Source: Elusimicrobiota bacterium (GTDB taxonomy: Bacteria > Elusimicrobiota > Elusimicrobia > UBA1565 > UBA9628). Taken from it: DNA of 64,000 nt. The stretch spans positions 62,001-126,000 of the forward strand of contig JAGWUP010000003.1 of NCBI GenBank assembly GCA_028868375.1, read 5' to 3'. A model generated the notes under the pieces. The model had not been told where the DNA came from. It was given only the letters and a program-made list of their open reading frames with translations, and made no database searches. Shown here piece by piece: positions 15,504 through 27,200 of this stretch. Positions within the stretch are counted from its first letter, which is position 1; every line of letters begins with the position of its first letter. A program made the position numbers and the translations under genes.

Positions 15504-16206
15504 TCAAGCCCCTTCGGTAGCGCCGCAGGACGTCCGCGAAGACCCGAGCGACGCGGGCTTCCTCAGCCTGCCGTATGGGGATGCGCGAGTTGCCGGGGCC
15601 GACCAGCCGCCAATAGCCGCAGGCCTCGAGAATCCTTCGTTTTGTCTCGATGTGCTTGAGCGGATGTTCCGCCAAGACCGGATTTTTCCGGAGCAATTCC
15701 CCGAACAGCTTGAAGTCGAAGATGGAGCGGCGCCGCGGCTTTGGCGGCTTCGACGGTTTCGGCGGGGGAGACGGTTTGCGGCCGGCGACGACCAGCGGCG
15801 GTCGCGGAAGCGAGCGATCGAAGACGTGCTCTAGGGTCCGCTCAAGGGCGAGCCGATCGGCTTCATGAAGGCTTTCGCCGAGCTGATAGAGATCATGCGG
15901 CGGGCCGGAGGTCTCGGACGGCAGCCAGTCGGCGCGCCGGGCCGCCCGGAAGACCCCTCTTGGATCGCCGTCGGCCACAGCCCGAGCGACCGCGGGCGGC
16001 ATCTCCAGAACGGAGGCGGGCAAGCCCGCCGTCTCCGCGGTTAATAAGGAAGGCGCGGCTTCGGCGACTTTAGCGGCATCGGGATGCAGCCGCAGCTCCA
16101 GCTCCAGTTGCCCCGGTATCGGCGCGATCCGGGCGGGTCGGCGCAGGGCCGCCCGCGCAGGAGCGGCGAGCAGGCAGGAAAGAAGCAGCGCAAGTAAAGC
16201 GCGCAT
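15490..16206 (-). CDS. Secreted protein of unknown function
   Basis: The 238-residue protein starts with a signal peptide (MRALLALLLSCLLAAPARA). The middle carries a Pro/Lys linker (PSPPPKPSKPPKPRR, about 158-172), followed by a conserved-looking basic C-terminal region. The family is not recognised. ATG at 16206 is chosen because the signal peptide begins there and TACGCT (plus 16213-16218) ends exactly six bases upstream on the minus strand, so it is probably leaderless. Longer upstream frames are antisense to the next gene. It converges with lon and overlaps its end by 14 bases. Confidence 0.65.
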   Translation of the reverse strand: MRALLALLLSCLLAAPARAALRRPARIAPIPGQLELELRLHPDAAKVAEAAPSLLTAETAGLPASVLEMPPAVARAVADGDPRGVFRAARRADWLPSETSGPPHDLYQLGESLHEADRLALERTLEHVFDRSLPRPPLVVAGRKPSPPPKPSKPPKPRRRSIFDFKLFGELLRKNPVLAEHPLKHIETKRRILEACGYWRLVGPGNSRIPIRQAEEARVARVFADVLRRYRRGLINEP

Positions 16207-16314
16207 GCAGCAAGCGTAGCCAAACGCGCGCGGTCCAGCCAGGGCCCTATGGCCTTGAGCGCGGGCCAAACGGCCCAACCCAAGGAGTCGGCGCGAAAAT
16301 AGTAGGATCGCCGC

Positions 16315-17469
16315 ATGACGCTTTGCGGACGTAAAAAATCCAGCCGCATGCTCTTTACGGCGCTTGCCTTTGCTTGCGCGCCGGCCTCGGCGCGGGCAGG
16401 CGGATCCCAGACATGCCCCGCCGTCGGCGATCCGGCCGTGACCGCGCGGCTGGCGCCGATCCGCGGGGAATTCGACGTGCCGGCCATCGCCGCAGCCATC
16501 GCGACCGGCGGCGGCGTCGAGCGCATCGGGGCGGTCGGCGTGCGCAAGCGCGGAACGGACGTTCCCGTTGCGCTGGGCGACCTTTGGCATTTGGGCTCCG
16601 ACACCAAGGCCATGACCAGCGCGCTGATCGCGCGCCTTGTCGAGCGCAAGCGGCTGCGCTGGACGACGACTCTTGCCGAAGCCTTCCCTGGCTTCGCCGC
16701 CGCGATGAACCCGGGGTTTCGAGACGCCTCCCTGCTCGATTTGCTTTCCCACCGCGCGGGCTTGCCGCATGACGTCGATTACAGCCGCTATGCCGGCTCC
16801 GATCTGAAGGCCGAGCGCCTGCGATTGGCCGGCGACGTTCTCTCCGGCGCGCCCTTAAGCCCTCCGGGCTCGCGGTTCCAATACTCGAACGTCGGCTACA
16901 TCATCGCCGCGGCCGCCGCCGAGGCCGCGACCGGGCGGTCCTGGGAGACGGAAATCAAAAGGGAGGTCTTCGCGCCGCTGGGCATGGACTCCTGCGGATT
17001 CGGCGGCGTCGGAACCCCGGGCGAGATCGACGAGCCTTGGCCGCACGAGGCGGACGGCCGGCCGGCCCCGCGCAACGGTCCGGACGAGGACAATCCGCCG
17101 GTGCTGGACCCGGCGGGGCGCGTCCACTGTTCGCTGGGCGACTGGGCCAAATTCGTCATCGATCAATTGCGCGGCGCGCAAGGCATGTCGGGACTCTTGT
17201 CCGCGCAGTCCTACCGAGTCCTGCAAACTCCAGCCGAGGGCGGCGGCTACGCCCTGGGCTGGATCGTCGCGCGGCGAGACTGGGGCGGCGGCACGGTGCT
17301 CACGCACATTGGCTCGAACACCCTCAACGTCGCCGACGTTTGGATCGCCCCGAATCGGGACTTCGCGCTATTGGTTTGCATCAACGAGGGCGGAGACCGC
17401 GCCGCCCAGGCCGCGGACCGGGCGATCGCCGCTCTGTTGGAACTGGCGAACGGCCGCTCGTCGCGCTGA
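16315..17469 (+). CDS. Secreted serine hydrolase of the beta-lactamase (class C/PBP-like) family
   Basis: The 384-residue protein has a signal peptide. The serine beta-lactamase-fold motifs are visible: SxxK as SDTK (about residue 97, in LGSDTKAMT), YxN as YSN (about 189), and HIG in LTHIGSN (about 331), replacing KTG. Such proteins include esterases, D-aminopeptidases and PBP-like hydrolases; true beta-lactamase activity cannot be assumed. Start ATG 16315 lies exactly six bases after TAGGAT (16303-16308), with no ribosome site. The bases around this start are nearly identical to those at the DUF502 start, pointing to a shared promoter class. Confidence 0.88.
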   Translation: MTLCGRKKSSRMLFTALAFACAPASARAGGSQTCPAVGDPAVTARLAPIRGEFDVPAIAAAIATGGGVERIGAVGVRKRGTDVPVALGDLWHLGSDTKAMTSALIARLVERKRLRWTTTLAEAFPGFAAAMNPGFRDASLLDLLSHRAGLPHDVDYSRYAGSDLKAERLRLAGDVLSGAPLSPPGSRFQYSNVGYIIAAAAAEAATGRSWETEIKREVFAPLGMDSCGFGGVGTPGEIDEPWPHEADGRPAPRNGPDEDNPPVLDPAGRVHCSLGDWAKFVIDQLRGAQGMSGLLSAQSYRVLQTPAEGGGYALGWIVARRDWGGGTVLTHIGSNTLNVADVWIAPNRDFALLVCINEGGDRAAQAADRAIAALLELANGRSSR

Positions 17470-17520
17470 CTTCGCCTCAGCAAGACTTCGGAGTATCGTG
17501 TAAAATGATAATGTAAAAAA

Positions 17521-18135
17521 ATGAACACGATTACCTGGGCCGCGGTCTGGACGTTCTTGGCTTGTTCCCAGTGCTTGGCGCATGCCGAAAGTGCGAAGGG
17601 CGGGAAGGTCGTGCGGGCGGAGAGGTTCGAGCTCACGGATTCCCAAGGCAAGACCAGGGCGATCTTGGGCATGAAACGAGGCGAGCCGGAGATCGTCTTT
17701 CTCGACCGCAAGGGCAACACACGGTTCCACGTCAGCCTCGCCAAGGATGGCAGCCCCTATCTGTCTCTGCGCGGCGACCGGGCCGGGCTCGAGATCTCGA
17801 GCGAAAAGGGCGGAAAGTTTTTCGACGTGGTGATCTCCTCCTCCAAGGCTAAGGGAAGCCCCGTGATGTTTATGGGCGACGATGCGGCTGGGGCGCAAGT
17901 GGTCCTTGGCCTTGCGAGCGGCCAGGTGCCGGTTCTCTATCTTGTCAACGAGGGCCAGAGGCACGCGGGGCCGAGCCAAACGGAGGTGGCCTTAGGCGCG
18001 TCGGGGCCAGCGCATGGCGGCGGCCACATTTACGTGGGCGCGCCCAAGTCGCAGGCAGTCAAAGACAAGACGGGGCAGTCGGCGATTACGGTTTTCGACA
18101 CGAACGGCAAACTGCTCTGGCAATCGCCGCGCTAA
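17521..18135 (+). CDS. Secreted repeat protein, function unknown
   Basis: The 204-residue protein has a signal peptide and several beta-rich repeats of the form F-x-L-x-D-x-x-G-K-x-R-x-x-L-G. One is FELTDSQGKTRAILG at about residue 36; others are IVFLDRKGNTRFHVSL and ITVFDTNGKLLWQSP. Such repeats occur in uncharacterised exported proteins of many phyla and may form a beta-propeller or solenoid surface. A -10-like TAAAAT (17501-17506) lies 14 bases before ATG and no Shine-Dalgarno is visible. It is not obviously linked to its neighbours. Confidence 0.7.
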   Translation: MNTITWAAVWTFLACSQCLAHAESAKGGKVVRAERFELTDSQGKTRAILGMKRGEPEIVFLDRKGNTRFHVSLAKDGSPYLSLRGDRAGLEISSEKGGKFFDVVISSSKAKGSPVMFMGDDAAGAQVVLGLASGQVPVLYLVNEGQRHAGPSQTEVALGASGPAHGGGHIYVGAPKSQAVKDKTGQSAITVFDTNGKLLWQSPR

Positions 18136-18194
18136 GAGCCTGCCCGATCGCCTCGACGGCCGGATTGGCTGGAGTGCTACGCCAAAATTGGCGA

Positions 18195-18276
18195 TTGCCT
18201 GCCTAGCCGGCATTTGCTAGAATCGCTCACGAAAGCCACCACCCCTCATCCTGTGGGACATCTCGAGGTGGCTTTC
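18195..18276 (+). promoter_or_regulatory. Promoter and 5' leader hairpin of the MscS-like gene
   Basis: TTGCCT (18195-18200), 17-base spacer, TAGAAT (18218-18223, extended by TG) predicts a start near 18230. The RNA would begin with a perfect 10-base stem, GAAAGCCACC (18231-18240) pairing with GGTGGCTTTC (18267-18276), eight bases before ATG 18285. There is no T-run or Shine-Dalgarno between stem and start. An upstream near-palindrome CGCCAA-AA-TTGGCG lies at 18180-18193. Confidence 0.65.
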
Positions 18277-18284
18277 ACTTATTT

Positions 18285-20170
18285 ATGAGGAAAGCGCTCA
18301 GCCTGGCTTTGTCGCTGGCATTGCTGCCCTGGCCCTCGTCGGCCATGGCGGGATTGTGGCGGGAGGCAGGCCCCGTCGTCTCGGTCAAGCCGGAGGGCCT
18401 GGAGCTTCCGCCTCCCGGCGCTGGCCTGCCGCAGGCAAGCGAGCCTCTTCTCGACGCGGCGTCGATTCCGAGCGCGGCGTCGCCGGAAGGGCTGGCCGCG
18501 CCGGGCTTGGCTCTGCCGCTGGGGCCGGCGCAGCCGCAAGCCTCCGCGCGGGCCGCGGAGGCTTCGCTTTCTCCGTTGGGGCGAGCCGGCCTTGGAGCGG
18601 CCCTGGCCCGAGAGCCCGCGGCTCCTGCCCCGCGAGAGTTCTCCCGCTGGAGCGATTTCTGGTCGGGGAAGGCCTCCAGGGCGCGAACGGCCGCGGCGGA
18701 GGAGAAGCCGGCCGCAAGCCCTACTGCCCCTGCGACCGCGCAGCCCGCGCTCGGGGCTTTCGCAGGCGGCCGCCCCCCGCGCCACAAGCGGGCAGGCCTG
18801 CCGCGCGCGGCCGCTCTCCTGGGCGCGGCCGTGCCTGCCGTGAACGTGGCGGCGGCGCCCTCCTCCCACTGGGCGCTTTTGCCGCTGCTCAAGGCCTCGC
18901 CGTTGCTTTTCGGAACGGCCGTTCTGGCCGCCACCTACGCCGCCTCCAAGCTGGTCGCCTGGGCCATCAACCGCGCCGCGCGCCGCAATCACTGGAACGA
19001 CGACGACGCCGACACGGCGCGCTTCCTGGGGACTCTGGCGACCTGGTCGGCCGGAGCGGCCGGGGCGTTGTACTTGACCCAACCGCACTGGATCAGCGAG
19101 GTTTTTCTATTAGCCGCCTCCCTAGCGGCCAGGAAGATCGTCACCAACCTCCTCTACGGGATCGTCTTCCGCGTCGTCCAGCCGTTTTCGACCGGGGACG
19201 TCGTGCGCATCAACGGCAATCTTCTCAAGGTGGAGGGCTTCCTGCCCCAACGCATGAAGTTCAGCGTGCTGGGCGCTCTGGCGGCCGCCGCGCCGGATTC
19301 GCCGCCGGCAGGCGTGACGGCGATCCCCCTGGCCCGGCTCGATCCGCTGGGCCGCGAGCAGGACGACCAGGGCAACCGTTTCGTTTTGGCCTCCAGCCTT
19401 CCGCCTGTCTCCTCTCCCAGCCCGGCGCAGCCGGTCTGGTGGCCCCAATACTCCCAGCTGGTCGGCACTCCCTTCACGTTGTACAAGGATTTCGACACGC
19501 TGCGCAGCCGGCAGGCCCCACCCTTGGAGCTCATGGCCTCCTTGGGGCGGGGACTGGAGCAGGCATCGGCTTCCTCGGCAAAAAGCGCCGTCCCGCTGCG
19601 GCGCTCGCTACGGCGGCTGGCCTACGCCGCGGCCGGCCTCGTGGCGGTGAAGGTCGCCATGCTCGCCTGGCCCGCGGCGGCTCTCTTGGCCTGGCCCCAG
19701 GCCGCCCTGATCGGCTACGTCTTCTGGCTGGCCTCCAATCTGCTTGACGGCGGCCTCTCGGCCTTGTCCAAGCGAAATGGCTGGAACGCCCGCAAGACCT
19801 TCTGGCTCAAACTGCTCTCCCGCGTCGCCGTACTGAGCTTGGGCGCCGGCACGACGCTGAGAAGCCTGGGCTACAACTGGCGCGGGGTCCTGACGCGCCT
19901 GTCGGTCAGCCTGGGCCTGACGACGGTCATGGTTTCCTTCCTTTCCAGCGATCTCTTGGGCAACCTGACGCAAGCCGTCATGACGCGCTTCAGCCGGCCT
20001 TTCCGGATCGACGATCCTCTCACGGTGGGCGCGCAAGCGGGACGGGTCGCCGAGATGAACCTCTTCTATCTGGTCCTGCGCCTGGCCGGCGGCGGCTACA
20101 CACTGCTGCCCTATTCCGCCCTGGAGTCCTCCGGGCCGCAGACCTGGGAGCGGCCGGAGGGCGAGGCGCG

Positions 20171-20174
<4 letters not shown>
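18285..20174 (+). CDS. MscS-like mechanosensitive channel protein with two MscS modules
   Basis: The 629-residue protein has a signal peptide, then a long Ala/Pro-rich low-complexity stretch (about 30-200). Two membrane-plus-beta units follow. The first (about 200-330) contains the MscS pore/beta style segment [23 protein letters not shown]. The second (about 440-625) contains [26 protein letters not shown]. MscS proteins release solutes under hypo-osmotic stress. Two modules in one chain are unusual, and the first may be degenerate, with an insert after FSTGDVVRI. Its stop overlaps typA by 4 bases. The start is fixed by the signal peptide. Confidence 0.8.
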
Positions 20175-22018
<1,844 letters not shown>

Positions 22019-22050
22019 TCAGCCGGGCAGGGCGCCCGAGAGGCCCGGCC

Positions 22051-22512
22051 TCACAAAAACAGGCCGGCGGCGGCGCCCGCGGCGGCTCCCAGCAGGCCCA
22101 CTCCGATGACCAGCGGCAGATCGAAGCCCAGCACCGCCATCAGCATCCCGGCCGCCACCCAGCCGACGCCAGCCAGCGCGATCGCCTTGGCATAGTCGTG
22201 ATGGGAGGCGGGCTTCTTGGAGGCAGGCTTCTTTTCTGGCTTGGCCTGGGGCTTGGCCGTCACCGGCGGGACCTTGCCGTTTTGAACCGTCTGCGGGCCC
22301 GGCTTCTCCGTCTTGACCGCCGTCTCCTGCTTGGTTTTGCCGGAGCCGGGGACGACCGCGGGGGATCCCTGCGTTTTTGCGGAGCCATCAAATGTATTGT
22401 CCGGCGCTGTCGTGGCAGTGGTCGCCGCCTTCATTGCGGGCGTCGTGGCGGCGGCCGGCAGGGCGGCCGCGAGCAGGGTCAGGCAGAAAAGGAGGTTGGT
22501 GGGCTTTTTCAT
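22051..22512 (-). CDS. Secreted Lys/Pro-rich protein with C-terminal membrane segments
   Basis: The 153-residue protein has a signal peptide (about 1-22), a low-complexity Thr/Lys/Pro/Ala region (25-102), and two hydrophobic segments at about 108-128 and 132-152 ending at the C-terminus. The family is not recognised. CATACT (plus 22519-22524) ends exactly six bases before ATG on the minus strand and there is no ribosome site, so it is probably leaderless. It converges with typA. Confidence 0.65.
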   Translation of the reverse strand: MKKPTNLLFCLTLLAAALPAAATTPAMKAATTATTAPDNTFDGSAKTQGSPAVVPGSGKTKQETAVKTEKPGPQTVQNGKVPPVTAKPQAKPEKKPASKKPASHHDYAKAIALAGVGWVAAGMLMAVLGFDLPLVIGVGLLGAAAGAAAGLFL

Positions 22513-22653
22513 GCCCCCAGTATGCGGCGCGCAGGCGCCTACGGCAAGGCCCTATTGGTCCCGATTTTCTAGGTCCTACGGCCCATGCAGGAACTTTTCG
22601 CGGCCTGGCGCGTATTAAATAGGACGCATGGGGCGCAGGCCCTGGGAGGGAGG

Positions 22654-23109
22654 ATGAGCATGAAACTTAAGACGACGACGCTGGTTTTGCTGGCGGCCCT
22701 GGCGGCTCCGGCGGCCATGGGACAGGAACAGGGGCAGGGGCAGCCTGCCGCCGCCGCTCAAAGCGCGCAGCCGGCCAAGAGCCAGGCGGAGCTGCGCGCC
22801 GAGTTCAAGGCCAAGCGCCAGGAGCTGGCGCAAGCGCGCGCCGATGCCAAATCAGAGCGGCAGGCTCTGCGCGCCAAGGAAAAGGCGGAAGTCGAGGCGA
22901 TCCGCAAGGACGCGACCCTGAGCGCCCGAGAGAAGAAGGGCCGCGTCAAGGAAGTGCACCAGCGCTATCGCGCGCAGTTCAAGGCCTTGCGCCAGAAGGC
23001 CCGCTCCCGCGAGGTGGCGATTCGATCCGACCTTAAGAGGGACCGGGAACAGCTGCGCCGAGAGCGCGGCATGCGCCGCGGCAGACCCACTAAGGCGTCT
23101 AAGGGTTAA
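22654..23109 (+). CDS. Secreted coiled-coil protein, function unknown
   Basis: The protein of about 151 residues has a signal peptide (ending near AMGQEQ), a Gln/Ala-rich segment, then an almost entirely helical, charged Lys/Arg/Glu/Ala region (about 48-150) with heptad-like spacing, for example ELRAEFKAKRQELAQARADA. I start at 22654, after GGGAGGG; ATG 22660 is a second choice. The frame to 22585 adds no sensible sequence. It may be a Skp/Spy-like periplasmic helical protein, but no signature confirms this. Confidence 0.65.
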   Translation: MSMKLKTTTLVLLAALAAPAAMGQEQGQGQPAAAAQSAQPAKSQAELRAEFKAKRQELAQARADAKSERQALRAKEKAEVEAIRKDATLSAREKKGRVKEVHQRYRAQFKALRQKARSREVAIRSDLKRDREQLRRERGMRRGRPTKASKG

Positions 23110-23126
23110 TCGGAGGCTACGCCGGC

Positions 23127-24254
23127 TTAGTAGATCCAGCCGGGGACGGAGCGGCTCTCGGGCGCCGGTCGCGGCCTAGCCGGCTCGGCCTGCGGGACCT
23201 TGTCCTCCAGGCTTTGGACGGGAACGTGCTCGGGGACGCGCTCGATGACCGGGGCGCGCTCCCGGGCGCGCTCGGCCGGCGCCACCGCCCCGAAGAGGAA
23301 GGTCAGCGTGACGCGGTGCTGGTCGGCCAGGCCGCTGCTCATCGCCCAGGCGTAGTCGAGCTGGATGCGGTCTCGCCAGCGCAAGCCGAAGCCGGCCGTG
23401 ACGCCCAGGGTGTCCTGCAGGAACTGGTAGCCCAGGCGCGCCGCGAAGGTGCGCATCCAGAGGTATTCCAGGCCGGTGTTGACGTGGACGATCTTCTCGT
23501 GGACGAGATAATCGCTGTCCAGCGCCAAGGTCAGGCGCTGGCCGGAGAGGTCGGTCTGGTAGGCCAAGCCGCCGCGCAGGGTCGTCGGCAGGGGATCGGA
23601 GTAATCGCGGTATTTGAGGCTTCCGCCGACATTGAGCGCCGACAGCCCAAGGCTGAGCCCGGTGTCGGGCGAGCTCAGCAGATAACCGAGATCGCCGGTG
23701 AAGCTTGAGGCGTGGGCGTCGATCAGGGTCGAGTGGATGTACTTGCCGCTGACGCCCAGGAAGTGCTCTAGGCTGTATTGGCGGTCGCCGCTCAAGGGCA
23801 GCACGCTCGTTCCGACTCGCTCGGCGTAGCCCAGCTGGGCGACGAAGTCCCCGCCCGCGCTGCGGTTGCTAGAACTTTTAAAGGAACCGTCCGAGTTTGT
23901 CTGGTTGACCTCTATGGTTCCGTTCTGGGAAAAGAGGAGGCTGCCGGCGAGGGTGGAGTAGCCGCTTCCGGAAAACCCGGTCCACGGCAGCGGGGCGCCG
24001 TAGGCCGCCTGCTGCATGTTGTTGTCGGTCAGCCCGGTCATGAAGGTCAGCGCCAGCTGCTGGGCGTCCAGGCGGCTTAAGCCCGCCGGGTTGTAATAGA
24101 GGGCGGAGAGGTCTGAGGCCACGGGCGTGAAGGCTCCCCCCATGCCCAAGGCGCGGCTTCCCAAGGGAACCTGGAGCACCTGGCCTGCGGTCGTGCCCGC
24201 GTTGTCCGCGCGGGCGGAGGGCGAGAGCAGCAGGGCCAGAAGCAGCAGCCTCAT
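23127..24254 (-). CDS. PorV/PorQ-like (UPF0164) outer-membrane beta-barrel protein
   Basis: The 375-residue protein has a signal peptide (1-16). The N-terminal PorV/PorQ signature follows: PLGSRALGMGGAFTPVASD then ALYYNPAGL (about 31-60). Alternating beta strands continue to about 315, and a Pro/Glu-rich tail of about 60 residues ends it. PorV is an outer-membrane component of the type IX secretion system in Bacteroidetes; related barrels occur widely elsewhere. The gene overlaps the end of the M36 protease gene by 4 bases, so the two are co-translated. The protease has a FlgD-like C-terminal domain, which makes a substrate/transporter pairing plausible. Confidence 0.82.
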   Translation of the reverse strand: MRLLLLALLLSPSARADNAGTTAGQVLQVPLGSRALGMGGAFTPVASDLSALYYNPAGLSRLDAQQLALTFMTGLTDNNMQQAAYGAPLPWTGFSGSGYSTLAGSLLFSQNGTIEVNQTNSDGSFKSSSNRSAGGDFVAQLGYAERVGTSVLPLSGDRQYSLEHFLGVSGKYIHSTLIDAHASSFTGDLGYLLSSPDTGLSLGLSALNVGGSLKYRDYSDPLPTTLRGGLAYQTDLSGQRLTLALDSDYLVHEKIVHVNTGLEYLWMRTFAARLGYQFLQDTLGVTAGFGLRWRDRIQLDYAWAMSSGLADQHRVTLTFLFGAVAPAERARERAPVIERVPEHVPVQSLEDKVPQAEPARPRPAPESRSVPGWIY

Positions 24255-27200
24255 TTGATCACGGCGATCTTGAGAGTCTTCGAGAGGCCGGGGCCGTCGA
24301 CGCGCAGCAGGTAGATGCCGCTGGCCACGAAGTTGCCGGCCAGGTTCTGACCCGTCCAGTCCACCGAGCCCTTGCCGGGAGAGACATCCGCGTCGAAGAG
24401 GGTGACGATATGGGTGCCGGTCAGGGTGTAGAGGCGCATCGTCAGGCGCCCGGAGCCGGAGACGTCGTAGCGGATGGTCGTCTTCTCCCCGCGCTCGGGA
24501 TCGAAGACGTTGTTCCAGGCCTTGACCTCGCTGGCGTTGGTGCTGAGGTTCATGGGCTCGGACACGCCCAGGGAAACCGTGCTGCCGGCGACGTTATAGC
24601 CGAAGACCTCCAACGATACGGTCCCGACGGCCGGAAAGCGCGCGTTGAAGCCGGGGGCTAGCGCCACCGTGCCGCTGACCTTTCCCAAGGCGTTCTCGGA
24701 GCTGATGAAAGTCAGGAACTGAGTGCCGCCGCCTTGGGGCGGCGCCGTCGTGTTGGGCAGCATCTCAAGGGCTTGGTCGCGCAGCTGCGCGTAGGCGAAG
24801 CGGTAGTCCTGGTTCCGGGTCCAGGTCGTCACGTCCACCGAGAAGTGGATGAGGTCGTTGTCCACCTTGGCGCTGACGATGCCGGCGTCTATGGCGCCGG
24901 AGCGCGGATAGGAGACCCGCAGCGTGTATGGCGTGGAATTATGGACGCGGCTGTTGGAACCGCCGGCATCGGTGGGGCCGCCGCTGATCTCGATGAAGAT
25001 CTGGCCGGCGGAGGGGTTGTCGAAGGAGAAGCTGACCTTGCTGTCGGTGGTGGTGCAATCCGACTGCGTGCAGAAGCCGGCGTCGGTGTTGAAGCCGTCG
25101 AAGGGCGGCGCGGCGGTGCCGATCAGGGAATGATTGCGATCGTAGACGCTCATCTGATAACCGCTGTAGTAGGCTCCCTCCCGCGGCAAGTCCAGCTCCA
25201 GCTCGACTTGTCCCTGCCCGGCGGGCAATGTGAAAAAGTCGATGTCGCTGGCGGGGTCGATCGTCGCCGAGACGGAGGATAATCCGGCGATGTCGGCGGC
25301 CGTCTCGAAGCCGTCGTTGTGAGAAGTGGAGGTGTCGTAGGGATCGGAGCCGCCGGCCCCCAGGGGCAGGCCGTGGGCCGCGAACTTGCCGGCGATCTCG
25401 GCCGCTCCGATGGGGCCGCCGCAGGCCGGGGCCGCGCCGGTCTTGTCCACGGTCTCCATCGCGTTGATCAGCTCCGAGAAGCTCTCCGGGAAGAACAGCA
25501 GCGACTGAAAGACCAGGTTGTCCACGCAGGAGCTGCCGGCGTTCTGTCCCTGGGCGGCGATGCGGTCGCGCCGCAGGTCCCAGAGGGCTTGGCTGACGTA
25601 GAGGCTGTCTAAGTGGATCTCCCCCTGCCAGGCTGTCGTGCCGTTGGTGCCGTCGCCCAGCACCATGCAGGAAGGATGGGCCTGGCAGTCCAGTTCGCGC
25701 AGGGGCCCGGAGCCGCCCAAGGCTTGGACTGCGCCCTGGCCGATGTCGGGGTCGTTGAGGGAACTGGCCGAGAAATAATCGGCGATGGCCTCCGAGATCG
25801 CCCCCGCCTCGCCGAAATTCTGGATGTTCCAGATCTTCTGGACCATGTAGTGGGTGTATTCGTGATGGATCACCGTCGCGTCGTCCGTGAAGGCCTCGCT
25901 GGGGGAGTCGTTGGAGACGTCCCCGAAAGCCAGGTCGTCGTAGTCGGGATCGTAGAAGGCGTTGACGAGGCTGGGGCCGACCAGCGCCATCGCGGTGACC
26001 GGTGTCAGGGCCGCGTTGCCCGCCCGGTCGACGTCGTTTGAGAAATAATCGTGCATGAGGTTGAGCTGGTAGAACAAGGCGCCCTCGGCGCGCAGGCCGG
26101 TGGCGGTGTAGGAGCCGGGCAGCCAATCGAAGCTCCCGTTGAGGCCGTCCTCGGACTCAGGAGGGGCGGAGCCGTTGACTCCCGGGTTGCTCAGGACCAG
26201 GTAGCTGGAGACGGCGACCTCATAGCCGTTCTCCTGGCCGGAGGCGTTGGAGCGCAAGCGGATGGAGTAGCTGGGGCCCGGCACCGCCGCCGCGTTGAAG
26301 GCGCCGCGGTTTCCCACGTAGGCGGCCACCGAGACCCCGGAGGAATCCAGGATGGAGACCTGGTCGTCGTCGGTGATGTCGGCTCCCTCGCCCTCGACCC
26401 CGTCGCTGGCGATGGCCCCGACGTTGAAGCTCTTGAAAATCGGCAGGACCTCGGCCGCGTTAAGTCCCGCCGGCAGGGTGACGGTCTCGACGAGATCGGC
26501 GTTGTTGGGGTAGGGATGCGGAGAGCTGATCGGGGTGTTGGTCAGCGACCAGAGGCCGGAGCCGTTGTCGTAATGGGCGCTGGCCCCCCGGAAGTTGGCG
26601 ACGCGCACGAAGGGACCCTGGAGCTGTGTAAAGACCTTGCCGGGCTTGCCGTCGAAGCAATAGAAGCCGTTGCTGTCGGTGTCGGTCCAGGTGTTGCCGC
26701 TGTCCAGGTAGACCCGCTCATGGGCCGCCGAGAGCAGGGAGGGCACCCCCCCGCTGCCGTGGCCGCTGTCGATGGGGAAAGCCGGGATGCGGATATGCCC
26801 CTCGGCGCTGCCCCCCGCGCAGGCGTAGCGCAGGGCGTCGTAGCGCAGCAGCATCTTGCCGGTGTCGGCGTCGACGTAGGCGCGCCAGCGCCCACCGGCA
26901 GTCACCGTGAACTTCCAGGCCAGGCGCGCCTGGCCGCTCTTGGGCACGAGGAGGACGACCAGTTGCCCTGCGCTGCGCGGCTCCTGGCCGACGTCCGCGC
27001 GCACCGCCTCCGCGGCCATGGCGGCGGAGACCCGCGGCTGGACGTCCAGGTTCAGGTCCGGACGGTAGTTGGAGTCAAGGTCCAGGACCCGGCCGGAGGC
27101 GTCCAGGTGGACCTTGATGCGCGAGAACTCCACCGGCAAGCCCTTGTAGACCTGCCGGTAGAGCACGTGGCGCAGGCCGCCGAGGCCGGAGCTCTGCGTG

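Noticed and set aside
16315-17469. Antibiotic-resistance beta-lactamase
   Set aside because: The family motifs fit many esterases and peptidases and the third motif is HIG instead of KTG, so resistance cannot be claimed.
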